Below the pieces are notes generated by a model. It ran no database searches. It saw nothing but the letters and a program-made list of their open reading frames with translations, and had not been told where the DNA came from. Shown piece after piece: positions 51,274-60,048 of a stretch of 64,000 bases of DNA. The stretch lies in the NCBI GenBank assembly GCA_024231975.1, contig JAAEQB010000031.1:76578-140577 (forward strand). Direction: 5' to 3'. Each line of letters begins with the position of its first letter. Position 1 is the first letter of the stretch. A program made the position numbers and the translations under genes. Source of the stretch: Allobosea sp. (lineage in GTDB: Bacteria; Pseudomonadota; Alphaproteobacteria; Rhizobiales; Beijerinckiaceae).

Positions 51274-52860
51274 ATGCACCGCCGCCACTTCATCGCCGGA
51301 GCGAGCGCCGCCGCAGCAGGACTTGCCATGCCGCGCCTTGGCCATGCCCAGGCGAGCCGCGCCCGCACCCTGCGCTTTGCCCCGCATGCCGATCTGAGCT
51401 TCGTCGATCCCGGCTGGACCCTGGCTTATATCGCGCGCAACCACGGCTTCATGGTGTTCGACACGCTCTACGGGCTCGATTCCAGCTTCGAGCCGCAGCC
51501 CCAGATGGTGGCGGGGCATATGATCGAGAACGAAGGCCTGCTGTGGCGGCTGACTTTGCGCGACGGGCTGCTCTTCCATGACGGCACGCCGGTGCGCGCG
51601 CAGGATTGCGTCGCCAGTATCCGGCGTTGGGCCGCTGCCGACGCGTTCGGCCAGAAGCTGATGGCGGTGACGGACGAGCTCTCGGCCGCCTCCGATCGCG
51701 AGATCCGCTTCAAGCTCAAGCGCCCCTTCCCACTCCTGCCCGCCGCGCTCGGCAAGGCCAGCCCGTATATGTGCGCGATCATGCCGGAGCGGATCGCCCT
51801 TACTCCGCAGACGACGCAGATCACCGAGGTCATCGGCAGCGGCCCGTTCCGTTTCCTCGCTTCGGAGCGGGTACCCGGCGCCTCCGCGGCCTATGCCAAG
51901 TTCGACCGCTATGTCCCGGCTCCCGGCAAGCCGAGCTTCGTCTCTGGCGCCAAGGTCGCCCATTTCGACCGGATCGAATGGGTCACCATTCCCGATGCCG
52001 GCACAGCCGCCGGCGCTCTTCAATCAGGCGAGATCGACTGGTGGGAGGCGCCGCCGCCCGATCTCATTCCGCTGCTGAAGGGCAACAGCAAGATCGCCGT
52101 CGAGACGCTCGACCCGGCAGGCTCGGTCGGCGTGTTCCGCTTCAACCATCTGCACCCGCCCTTCAACAACCCTGCGATCCGGCGCGCCGTGCTCGCCGCA
52201 GTCGACCAGGCCCCGTTCATGCAGGCCATTGCGGGTGACGATCGGGCAATGTGGAACGACCGGGTCGGCTATTTCACGCCCGGCACGCCGATGGCGAACG
52301 ATACGGGCATGGCCGGGCTGTTCGGCCCGCGCGACCTCGCCAAGGCCAAGCGCGAGCTGGCCGCCGCCGGCTATCGCGGCGAGCGGGTCGTGCTGCTCGC
52401 CGCCTCGAACATCGACGCGATCAACGCGCTCGCTCTGGTCGCGCAGGATTTGCTGACCCGCATCGGCATGAATGTCGACTATGTCTCGACCGACTGGGGT
52501 ACGGTGATGCAGCGGCGGACCAGCCAGCAGCCAGTCGAGAACGGCGGCTGGAGCGCCTTCGTCGGCACCTGGTCCGGCAACGATCTGGTCAACCCGGCAG
52601 TCAGCATCAGCCTGCGCGGCGACGGCAAGGCGGCCGGCGGCTGGCTGACTTCGCCCGAGATCGAGCGGCTGCGCGACGCCTGGTTCGAGGCGCCCGACCT
52701 GGCCGAGCGCCAGCGCATCTGCCGGGCGATCCAGGAGCAGGCCTGGCAGGACGTGCCCTTCATCCCGCTCGGCCAATGGAAGACGCAAAGCGCCTGGCGC
52801 ACCAGCATCACCGATCTGCCGCGCGGCATCCCCCTCTTCTGGGGCGCACGGCCAAGCTGA
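51274..52860 (+). CDS. Periplasmic peptide-type solute-binding protein, third Dpp-like protein
   Basis: 528 residues from ATG 51274, selected over 51238 because GAGGGGAG precedes it. Twin-arginine-like signal MHRRHFIAGASAAAAGLAMP. The SBP_bac_5 core is seen in WRLTLRDGLLFHDGTPVRAQDCVASIRRW, and the last part, SAWRTSITDLPRGIPLFWGARPS, closes the family fold. There are no permease or ATPase genes beside it; it presumably feeds one of the other Dpp channels or one elsewhere. Confidence 0.88.
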   Translation: MHRRHFIAGASAAAAGLAMPRLGHAQASRARTLRFAPHADLSFVDPGWTLAYIARNHGFMVFDTLYGLDSSFEPQPQMVAGHMIENEGLLWRLTLRDGLLFHDGTPVRAQDCVASIRRWAAADAFGQKLMAVTDELSAASDREIRFKLKRPFPLLPAALGKASPYMCAIMPERIALTPQTTQITEVIGSGPFRFLASERVPGASAAYAKFDRYVPAPGKPSFVSGAKVAHFDRIEWVTIPDAGTAAGALQSGEIDWWEAPPPDLIPLLKGNSKIAVETLDPAGSVGVFRFNHLHPPFNNPAIRRAVLAAVDQAPFMQAIAGDDRAMWNDRVGYFTPGTPMANDTGMAGLFGPRDLAKAKRELAAAGYRGERVVLLAASNIDAINALALVAQDLLTRIGMNVDYVSTDWGTVMQRRTSQQPVENGGWSAFVGTWSGNDLVNPAVSISLRGDGKAAGGWLTSPEIERLRDAWFEAPDLAERQRICRAIQEQAWQDVPFIPLGQWKTQSAWRTSITDLPRGIPLFWGARPS

Positions 52861-52881
52861 GCGGGGCAGCGGCAGCCCCGC
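52861..52881. terminator. Bidirectional hairpin between convergent genes
   Basis: GCGGGGC-N7-GCCCCGC forms a perfect 7-bp stem directly after the binding-protein stop and 9 bp before the end of the chemoreceptor gene. It may terminate transcription from both sides; no long T-run is present. Confidence 0.55.
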
Positions 52882-52889
52882 CCTTCCCG

Positions 52890-54470
52890 TCACACCGCGA
52901 CGATGCCTGCGGTGAAGGTCTCGATGACGCCGGCAAGATCGCGCGTCGAGCGGTCGACATGGCCGGCGGCCTCGGAGACATGGGCGCCCTGGCTCAACGT
53001 CTGGGCCGTCCGCGAGGCGACCTCCTCGATGGTCAAGGCGGCGCGTTCAGCCGCCGCGACCCCTTGCGTCACCGCCTCGACGATCGACGCCACGCCGCTC
53101 GCCTGCAGATCGGCCGCGACGATGATGCCGTTGCTGACATTCACGATCGCCTTCGCCGAGTTGCCGATGGTCCGGCTCGCCGAGAGGGAATCCTCCGCGG
53201 CGGATCGAACGACTTTGATCCGGCTGCTGATCTCCTCCGTCGCCGCCTCCGTCCGTGAAGCCAGAAGCTTCACCTCCCGCGCGACCACGACGAAGCCCTT
53301 GCCCTCCGGCCCCGCGCGCGCCGCCTCGATCGTGGCGTTGAGGGCGAGCAGGTTGGTCTGCCTGGCGATGTCGCTGATCAGGTCCGCAATTCTCTCGATG
53401 TCGCGGACGGCGCAGCCGAGCTGCTCCTTGACGGCGATCGACGAGGCGACCTCGGCGGCGGCGACCTGGACGAGGGCGGTGGTGTTGCGCGCGGCATCGA
53501 GGACCATGGCGATGTTCTCGGACAGCCTGAGGGATTCGGCTTCGACCAGCCGCATGCCCCCCTTCGTCTCCGCAACGGTCGCGAGCAGCTCTTCCAATCC
53601 AAGGCGTGAGGTCGTCGAGATCTCCGACAATTGAGTGGCCGCGCCGTTCATCTGGTCGACGGCCTGGGACATCTGCTGCAAGGGCCGGCTGACGGTCGCC
53701 TTGAAGTCGCCGGCCAGGTGCTGCACCTGCGTGCGCCGCCGCTCTTCGTGACTCGCGCGCTCCTCGGCTTCCTCGCCCAGCGAGGTGATCACCGCGGAAG
53801 CCTGGACATGCTCGATGAAGAGCTGCGCCATGGTCCGCAAGGCCAGCACCAGCGCCAGGCCGTACATCGCCTGCTGCACCAGATTGGGGACGGCGTGATC
53901 GAGCGGCGTGAAGCCGAGCTGGACGATGCGTCCGATCATCAGCATGGCGAGGAACAGCAGTCCGGCCGAGGGAATGATCGCCATGATGAAGACGCCGGCG
54001 CAGGCCAGCCCCGCCAGCATGGTCGCGATGATCACCTCCATCTCCGGCGCGACGCTCGGATTGACGACGATCGGCAAGACCGCCCACGGCATCGCGACGA
54101 CCGCGGTGTCGAGGATGATCCTGGCGACGAAACGCTGCGACGGCGCGTCGGCCCGGCGGCGCTCCCGGACCCGCCTGATCCGCGCGATGCCGGCCCAGGC
54201 GGTGACGATCACCCAGGAGGCCCAGGCCAGCGGGAAAAGCCACCAGCCGTAATAGATCGCGACGACGGCGACGGTGGCCGCGGAGAGCATGGCCGAGACG
54301 AGGATCGGCGGCAGGGTCTGGAGATAGCGGGCGGCTTGAGCCTGCCGCAACGCGCCAGCCACAGAACCCGTCGGAAGAGGAAGGCGGAGCCAGCGGGTGA
54401 CCCAGGCATCGTAGTGCAGGAGCAGGCGCGTGTGCCAGCTCATCTCATGGCGAATAGCAGTCTGCTCCAT
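52890..54470 (-). CDS. Methyl-accepting chemotaxis protein with multi-helix membrane sensor
   Basis: 526 residues from ATG 54470. The first 230 residues hold about five to six membrane helices in a MASE-like arrangement (no periplasmic ligand domain or HAMP), and the C-terminal part is the signalling hairpin with tip IARQTNLLALNATIEAARAGPEGKGFVVVAREV. The membrane module resembles those on some diguanylate cyclases, suggesting it senses redox, lipid or membrane state rather than a soluble attractant. Confidence 0.87.
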   Translation of the reverse strand: MEQTAIRHEMSWHTRLLLHYDAWVTRWLRLPLPTGSVAGALRQAQAARYLQTLPPILVSAMLSAATVAVVAIYYGWWLFPLAWASWVIVTAWAGIARIRRVRERRRADAPSQRFVARIILDTAVVAMPWAVLPIVVNPSVAPEMEVIIATMLAGLACAGVFIMAIIPSAGLLFLAMLMIGRIVQLGFTPLDHAVPNLVQQAMYGLALVLALRTMAQLFIEHVQASAVITSLGEEAEERASHEERRRTQVQHLAGDFKATVSRPLQQMSQAVDQMNGAATQLSEISTTSRLGLEELLATVAETKGGMRLVEAESLRLSENIAMVLDAARNTTALVQVAAAEVASSIAVKEQLGCAVRDIERIADLISDIARQTNLLALNATIEAARAGPEGKGFVVVAREVKLLASRTEAATEEISSRIKVVRSAAEDSLSASRTIGNSAKAIVNVSNGIIVAADLQASGVASIVEAVTQGVAAAERAALTIEEVASRTAQTLSQGAHVSEAAGHVDRSTRDLAGVIETFTAGIVAV

Positions 54471-54564
54471 CACGCACACTCTGAAACGGGGGCACCGGGC
54501 CGAAGAGCGCAATCCGCGTCCTGGGACAGCCCGATGCTTTGACAAAAAGACCAACCACCGGCAG

Positions 54565-54588
54565 CGAGCAGGCGGGGCCGCCCGCTCG
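54565..54588 (-). terminator. Interrupted hairpin in the gap between the two chemoreceptor genes
   Basis: CGAGC-A-GGCGG-GG-CCGCC-C-GCTCG is a 10-bp stem with one A.C mismatch. It lies 46 bp after the end of the PAS chemoreceptor on its strand and could terminate that transcript. A TCTTTTT run follows about 15 bases later on the minus strand. Confidence 0.4.
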
Positions 54589-54633
54589 AGGATGCAGGGC
54601 CGATGCCCGCTCCGGCGTCCGCATGAGCCAAGG

Positions 54634-56412
54634 TCAGGCGCCGGCGCGCCTGGTGGATGACACGGCTGGTGCGAGATGAGGAGCACTCCCCCGCAGCTCG
54701 CCGACTATGCGCCGGGACAGACCCGCCCCCGCCTCGCCATCGGTCCGATAGGCCGCGACCATCTCGCCCAAGGTCTGCGTCGCGTATTCGAGTTCCTGCG
54801 AGGCGCTCGCGCTCTCCACCGCCATCGACGCGTTCTGCTGGGTGATGTCGTCCATATGCGCCACCACCTTGGCGACCTCGTCGATGCCGTTGGCCTGTTC
54901 GCGCGCGGCCTCGGAGATGTCGGCCAGCGCCTCGGCGACAAGCGTCGACGCATTGACGATGTCCGAGAGCGCGGTGCCGGTGTCCTTCACCAGCTTGACG
55001 CCGCTCGCGACCTCCAGGGTCGAGTTCGAGATCAGCTTCTTGATGTCGTTCGCCGAGTCGCTCGAGCGCTGCGCCAGCGCCCGCACCTCCGAGGCGACGA
55101 CGGCGAACCCTTTGCCGGCATCGCCCGCCCGTGCCGCCTCGACGGCGGCGTTGAGCGCGAGCAGGTTGGTCTGGAACGCGATCGCATCGATCACGGTGAC
55201 GATCTCCGCAATGTCGCGCGAAGCCGTCTCGATGCGTTCCATCGCGCTCACCGCCTCGCCGACGATCGCGCCGCCGCGCTGCGCCGCCTCGCTGGCCTTC
55301 GCTCCGAGTCCGGTCGCCTGGCGGGCGCGTTCGGCGCTCTGCTTGACCGAGGCGGCGAGCTCCTCGGTCGTGGCCGCGGTCTCCTCCAGGCTGCTCGCCT
55401 GCTCCTCGGTCCGCTCGGCGAGATCGCGACCGTCGCGGCTGATCCTGGCCGAATTCGCCGTGATCCGCCCGGACATCTCCGAGACCGTCCGGACGATCCC
55501 CGCGACCGAGTCGAGCAGGTCGTTGACGCCGTTGCAGAGCTCGCCGACTTCGCCGTTTGCGCCTGACAGCGGGACGCGCCGCGTCAGGTCCTTGGCCTTC
55601 GCCGAGGCGACCACCGACCTGATCTCCTCGACCGCCAGTCGCAGCGCTTCCTGGGCCGTGACGTTGGCGGTGATGTCGGTGGCGTATTTGACGATCTTGT
55701 AGGGCTTGCCGAGCGCATCGAGGATCGGATTGTAGCTGGCCTGGATCCAGAGCTTGCGGCCGCCTTTGCCGAAGCGCAGATACTGCCCGTCATCGTATTC
55801 GCCGCGGCCGAGCTTCTTCCAGAAGCGGGCATAGGCGTCGCTGCCGCGCTGCGCCGGATCGACGAACAGCGAATGGTGCCTGCCCTTGATCTCATCCAGG
55901 GAGTAGCCGACCGTCCTGAGGAAATTGTCATTGGCGTCGAGCACGGTGCCGGCGAGGTCGAACTCGATCACGGCCTGGGACTTGCGGATCGCCGCGACCT
56001 GCCCCTCGAAATTCGCGATCATCGCCTTGTGGTCGGTGATGTCGGTCGCGAACTTCACGACCTTTTCGGGCTTGCCGCCACGGCCAAGCACCGGCGTGTA
56101 GACGGCCTGCAGCCAGATCTGGCGCCCGCCCTTGCCGATACGCCGGAACTGGGCGTCGATCGCCTCGCCCCCTGCCAGCCGGGTCCAGAACCGGCCATAA
56201 TCCGCCGAGGCTGCAATCTCCGGCTCGACGAAGATCCGGTGATGCTTGCCGACCACCTCGTCGCGCGCATAGCCGACCGTCCGCAGGAAGGTTTCGTTCG
56301 CGTCGAGGATGGTGCCGGCAGTGTCGAATTCGATGACCGCGTGCGTGCGACGGATCGCGGCCGCCTCTCCGGCCTCGGTCGGCCGGCGGCCGATCAGCAG
56401 GTCAATTGCCAT
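54634..56412 (-). CDS. Cytoplasmic chemoreceptor with two PAS domains
   Basis: 592 residues from ATG 56412; no membrane helix is visible, so it is a soluble receptor. Two tandem PAS domains (about residues 20-130 and 140-260) share near-identical motifs: AVIEFDTAGTILDANETFL and AVIEFDLAGTVLDANDNFL, each ending in KFATDIT or KYATDIT. This PAS type often binds haem or flavin in relatives of Aer. The signalling domain tip is DAIAFQTNLLALNAAVEAARAG. It begins 11 bp inside the next gene upstream. Confidence 0.9.
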   Translation of the reverse strand: MAIDLLIGRRPTEAGEAAAIRRTHAVIEFDTAGTILDANETFLRTVGYARDEVVGKHHRIFVEPEIAASADYGRFWTRLAGGEAIDAQFRRIGKGGRQIWLQAVYTPVLGRGGKPEKVVKFATDITDHKAMIANFEGQVAAIRKSQAVIEFDLAGTVLDANDNFLRTVGYSLDEIKGRHHSLFVDPAQRGSDAYARFWKKLGRGEYDDGQYLRFGKGGRKLWIQASYNPILDALGKPYKIVKYATDITANVTAQEALRLAVEEIRSVVASAKAKDLTRRVPLSGANGEVGELCNGVNDLLDSVAGIVRTVSEMSGRITANSARISRDGRDLAERTEEQASSLEETAATTEELAASVKQSAERARQATGLGAKASEAAQRGGAIVGEAVSAMERIETASRDIAEIVTVIDAIAFQTNLLALNAAVEAARAGDAGKGFAVVASEVRALAQRSSDSANDIKKLISNSTLEVASGVKLVKDTGTALSDIVNASTLVAEALADISEAAREQANGIDEVAKVVAHMDDITQQNASMAVESASASQELEYATQTLGEMVAAYRTDGEAGAGLSRRIVGELRGSAPHLAPAVSSTRRAGA

Positions 56413-56743
56413 GGTCCGCCCCTTCGACCGCATCGGTGCGAGGAGAGGCGCCGGCCTGTTCGCTGCCGTCGGCGGCCGAACGCTCGCCCGTGGCGGTGAA
56501 TTGCTCGGCGATATCCTTGTAGGCGACGGAGTAATACGTCACCAGCGACTTGAACGACAATTCGAAGATGCGGATGAAATTCGACAGGATGGCGATCTTG
56601 TCGTCGTCATGGATCTGCGCTTTCTCGATGATGTCCTTCATGAATTTGATCTCGGAGTTCACCCTCGCGATAGCTTGCGTGAACGCCTCGACATCCCTGC
56701 TCTTTTTGAGAAGGACATGACTTTGCAGATCGATGATCGACAT
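56402..56743 (-). CDS. Small helical protein of unknown function linked to chemoreceptor
   Basis: 113 residues, mostly helical (HVLLKKSRDVEAFTQAIARVNSEIKFMKDIIEKAQIHDDDKIAILSN region), with a flexible acidic tail. There is no signal peptide. Its 3' end overlaps the PAS chemoreceptor start by 11 bp, and it lies 13 bp after the GGDEF-EAL gene, so it belongs to this signalling operon. I do not recognise a family; a partner of the receptor is a reasonable guess. Confidence 0.6.
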   Translation of the reverse strand: MSIIDLQSHVLLKKSRDVEAFTQAIARVNSEIKFMKDIIEKAQIHDDDKIAILSNFIRIFELSFKSLVTYYSVAYKDIAEQFTATGERSAADGSEQAGASPRTDAVEGADHGN

Positions 56744-56756
56744 CTTGCCTCTCCGA

Positions 56757-58610
56757 TCAAATTCGGCGTTTCAGTGCTGTTTTTCGATTGAGAACTTGCA
56801 GCGACTGCCGATGCGCACGATGCAGGCGCTCGATCGCCGGCGCGTCCGCTTCGCACGGGGCCGGCGCGCCCAGGAGGTAGCCCTGGGCCTCCCGGCAGCC
56901 TTCCTTGCGGATGTAGTCGAGCTGCTCTGACGTCTCGATGCCCTCGACGACGGTGGTGATATCGAGTCGCCGGCCGAGATCGGCGACGAACTTGACCACG
57001 GCGGCGCTCTCCGGCCGCGTGACGATGTGCCTGATGAACGAGCCGTCGATCTTGACCTTGTCGAACCGGAACATCTGCAGATACGACAGCGAGGAATAGC
57101 CGGTCCCGAAATCGTCCAGCGCGATCCTCACCCCCATGTCGCGCAGGCGCCGCAGATCGTCGATGCAGCCCGATTCCGAACCGAACAGGGCAGTTTCCGT
57201 CAGCTCGACCTCCAGCCGATCGGGCGACAGGCCGGACCTGACCAGGACCGCGAGGATGGTCGGCGCCAGCGTGCCCTTGCCCAGCTGGTTGGCCGAGATG
57301 TTGACGGCGACGCGCGCGCCATCAGGCCACCGGGCCGCTTCGCAGCAGGCACTCTGCAGCACGAACATGCTCAGCTGATCGATCAGCCCCCTCTGTTCGG
57401 CGATCGGGACGAATTGCGCCGGCGAGATCCAGCCCCTGTCGGGGTGGTGCCAGCGCACCATCGCTTCACGGGTCGTCACCTGGCCGGTCTCGACGTCGAA
57501 GATCGGCTGGTAGAAGACGAACAGCCCGTCCTTCGTCTCGAGCGCGGAGCGCAGGTCGGCCTCCAGCCGCAGGCGCTCCCGCACGCGCACTTCCATCGCC
57601 GGGGAGAAGACGAGGACCTGCCCCTTGCCTGCCGCCTTGGCCGCGTAGAGGGCCATGTCGGCTCGCGTCAGCAGGAGATCGGCGGCATTGCCGTGCACCG
57701 GCGCCAGCGCGATGCCGACCGTGGCGCCAAGCTGGATGTTCCGGCCGTCCCGCAGGTCGTAGGGCACGCTCAAGACCCCGACGATCCGCTTGCCGATCCC
57801 GGCAGCGGCAGCCTCCGGGATGTCCTGCACGAGAACCGCGAACTCGTCGCCTCCGAGCCGCCCGACGGTCATCCCAGGCCCGTCGCAGATCTCGCGCAGA
57901 CGATCCGCGACCTGGCCGAGCACGATGTCGCCCAGGTGATGGCCATGCGTGTCGTTGACGCTCTTGAAGCCGTCGAGGTCGACGAGCAGCAGCCCGGTTC
58001 GCCCGTCCGAAGTGGCGAAGCTGTTGATCAGGGCGTCATGGAAGGAGGTGCGATTGGGCAGCCCCGTCAGCATGTCGTAATGGGCGAGCTGGCGAATGCG
58101 CTTCTCGGCCTCGACCTCTTTTGTGACGAGGGCCCAGATCACCATCTGCCCGAGATCGCAGCCGTCGGCATCAAGAATGGCCGATATCTTGAGGTCGAGC
58201 ACTTCCGGCCCGATCTCGATGCGCGCGGCATGCGGCAGGGAGCCGGATTCGACCAAAGCCCGCCAGGGCTGCTGCGGCTCCCTGTAGAGCGCCTCGATGG
58301 ACGCGCCGACGAGCTCGTCGGCCTTGATCGGCAGCAGATGCTCGATCCTGCGCATCAATGCCCTGGAGGCCTCGTTCGCATAGCCGATCCTGAACGTGCC
58401 CGGCTCGACCGTCATCACCGCGGCCGGCATGTCCTCGATCACGTGCAGGAGCCGCTTTTCCTTCCGCTCCCGGCGCCGGGCCTCCATTTGCGCTCTGCGC
58501 GGGCGGACGCGGCCGAAGCCCTGCAACAAGGCGATCATCGGAGAGGCGAAGCGCCGGCAAGATTGCGCCCAGGGATATGCCCAAGAACATACCGAAGCAC
58601 GCCCGCGCAT
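56757..58610 (-). CDS. PAS-GGDEF-EAL protein (cyclic-di-GMP turnover)
   Basis: About 617 residues from ATG 58610; ATG 58538 or 58625 are alternatives because the N-terminus is poorly conserved. A PAS-like domain (residues 55-150), a GGDEF domain with intact GRLGGDEFAVL and no RxxD inhibitory site five residues ahead, and an EAL domain follow. The EAL motif itself reads EAM (REAMVRW), but the other catalytic residues are present: NISAN, ELTE, LDDFGTGYSSL, KVKID, VVEGIE and QGYLLG. Both making and degrading cyclic-di-GMP is possible. Confidence 0.88.
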   Translation of the reverse strand: MRGRASVCSWAYPWAQSCRRFASPMIALLQGFGRVRPRRAQMEARRRERKEKRLLHVIEDMPAAVMTVEPGTFRIGYANEASRALMRRIEHLLPIKADELVGASIEALYREPQQPWRALVESGSLPHAARIEIGPEVLDLKISAILDADGCDLGQMVIWALVTKEVEAEKRIRQLAHYDMLTGLPNRTSFHDALINSFATSDGRTGLLLVDLDGFKSVNDTHGHHLGDIVLGQVADRLREICDGPGMTVGRLGGDEFAVLVQDIPEAAAAGIGKRIVGVLSVPYDLRDGRNIQLGATVGIALAPVHGNAADLLLTRADMALYAAKAAGKGQVLVFSPAMEVRVRERLRLEADLRSALETKDGLFVFYQPIFDVETGQVTTREAMVRWHHPDRGWISPAQFVPIAEQRGLIDQLSMFVLQSACCEAARWPDGARVAVNISANQLGKGTLAPTILAVLVRSGLSPDRLEVELTETALFGSESGCIDDLRRLRDMGVRIALDDFGTGYSSLSYLQMFRFDKVKIDGSFIRHIVTRPESAAVVKFVADLGRRLDITTVVEGIETSEQLDYIRKEGCREAQGYLLGAPAPCEADAPAIERLHRAHRQSLQVLNRKTALKRRI

Positions 58611-59397
58611 GCCGAGGCCCTTCATTACGATGGCAAGATGGAGAAACGGCGTCGGCTTCAGCACAGAGGGAGCATTCGCTGCCCCCATTTTCTCCGGCTG
58701 CCGAATCCTTTTACGAAATCTCGCAGCGATACTTCGCGCGGACCGCATCCGAGAGCCTGATGGCTATCGCATTATCCGAGAACTGCTGCGGCGGGCGTGT
58801 TTCGGAGCGCCCTCATCCATACTCGGCATCAATCGCATTCGATCTGAAAACAACAGGGCGTTTCGCGTATCCAGGCAATCGAGAAATACAGCCATAACCA
58901 GAACCGTTCTTCAAAAGCCGACATCGTCACAGGCGGGCATTTTTGCTGAGTAATCGTAAATATCGAACTCGATACTTGTGATCATAAATAATGCACGCGG
59001 ATAAATCAAAACATAAACACTACGATGAAACGAACATCGTTACACTATGAGAAAATAAGCTCGGAGAACTTGACATTGCCATGCACGTGATACAACCTAA
59101 GCGCGCAAGATACGATTCCCGCATAAATTCCGCAACGTCACTCGGATAGGCAACGTAACTGACACTGGAAAATGCAGACAACCGGGCGAACACCTGAGCA
59201 CTGCGGCGATATTCCCCTAGGACGTATCCCGGCAGGCCTGCAGATCGATCGGCAGGCCGATTGCTCGACGTGAAACAGCTCTTTCCACGGTGACGGGCAA
59301 ATCAACGACCGCACCGCCGTGGGCCTGGGTCGCCATGATGAAGCGCCAGCCGAGGCTGCGTCCCTCAATGCAGCACCCGACCAACCCTGTTCGGAGG
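58611..59397. other. 787-bp gap, AT-rich in its middle, no supported gene
   Basis: This gap lies upstream of the GGDEF-EAL gene and downstream of the NarL-type regulator gene. The part 58840-59110 is clearly more AT-rich than the flanks and contains ACGATG-N7-CATCGT (59022-59040). Short reading frames here show no recognisable domain. It may hold promoters or acquired DNA. Confidence 0.5.
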
Positions 59398-60048
59398 CTA
59401 CGGCTCGATCAGCCTGTTGCGGATCGCGTAACGGGCCAGATCGACCGCCGTGCGCAGATTGAGCTTCTTCATCGCCGAGGTGCGGTGCGTGTCGACGGTC
59501 TTGATGCTGAGGCCCCAGCGCCGCGCGATCGACTTGTTCGATTCCCCTTCCGCGACGAGCTGCACGACCTCCCGCTCACGGGCGGTCAATGTCTGCGACG
59601 CCACCGTCTTGTCCGTGCAAAGGAGCTGGTCCAGCAGGCATTTCGCCACGCGCTGAGAGAAATAGGTCTTCCCTTCCGCCAGCGCCCGGACGCTGGCGAC
59701 GACCTCCCGGTCATCCTCGGACTTGAGCAGATAGCCGCGCGCACCGGCCTTCAGCGCATCATGGATCAGCCCGTCATCGTCATGCATCGTATAGATCAGC
59801 ATCCGGGTGTCGGGCAGGCTCCGGAGAACCTGCCGAACCGCCTCCAGCCCGTTCAGTATCGGGAGCGAGTGGTCGATCACCACGACGTCGGGAGCATGGT
59901 CTAGCGTGAGGCGTACCGCCTCCTCGCCATTCCCGGCCTCGGCGCAAACATGCCAGCCCGGTTGGGTTTCGAGGATCGCCCTGAGGCCACCACGCACGAT
60001 GGGATGGTCGTCCACGACCAGTATCTTCAGCTCTCGTCTACCCATCAT
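59398..60048 (-). CDS. NarL/FixJ-type response regulator
   Basis: 216 residues; ATG 60048 overlaps the kinase stop (ATGA), with a second ATG at 60045. Receiver domain with Asp59 (VVVIDHSLPILNG) and conserved Lys (YLLKSEDD). C-terminal LuxR-type helix-turn-helix (LTAREREVVQLVAEGESNKSIARRWGLSIKTVDTHR). It is the cognate regulator of the kinase encoded just upstream. Confidence 0.92.
   Translation of the reverse strand: MMGRRELKILVVDDHPIVRGGLRAILETQPGWHVCAEAGNGEEAVRLTLDHAPDVVVIDHSLPILNGLEAVRQVLRSLPDTRMLIYTMHDDDGLIHDALKAGARGYLLKSEDDREVVASVRALAEGKTYFSQRVAKCLLDQLLCTDKTVASQTLTAREREVVQLVAEGESNKSIARRWGLSIKTVDTHRTSAMKKLNLRTAVDLARYAIRNRLIEP

Noticed and set aside
59262..59278. parS-like half site (CTCGACGTGAAACAG) in the gap before the NarL regulator
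   Set aside because: Only one half matches the ParB consensus TGTTTCACGTGAAACA; the other half is changed at several positions and no parAB genes are nearby.
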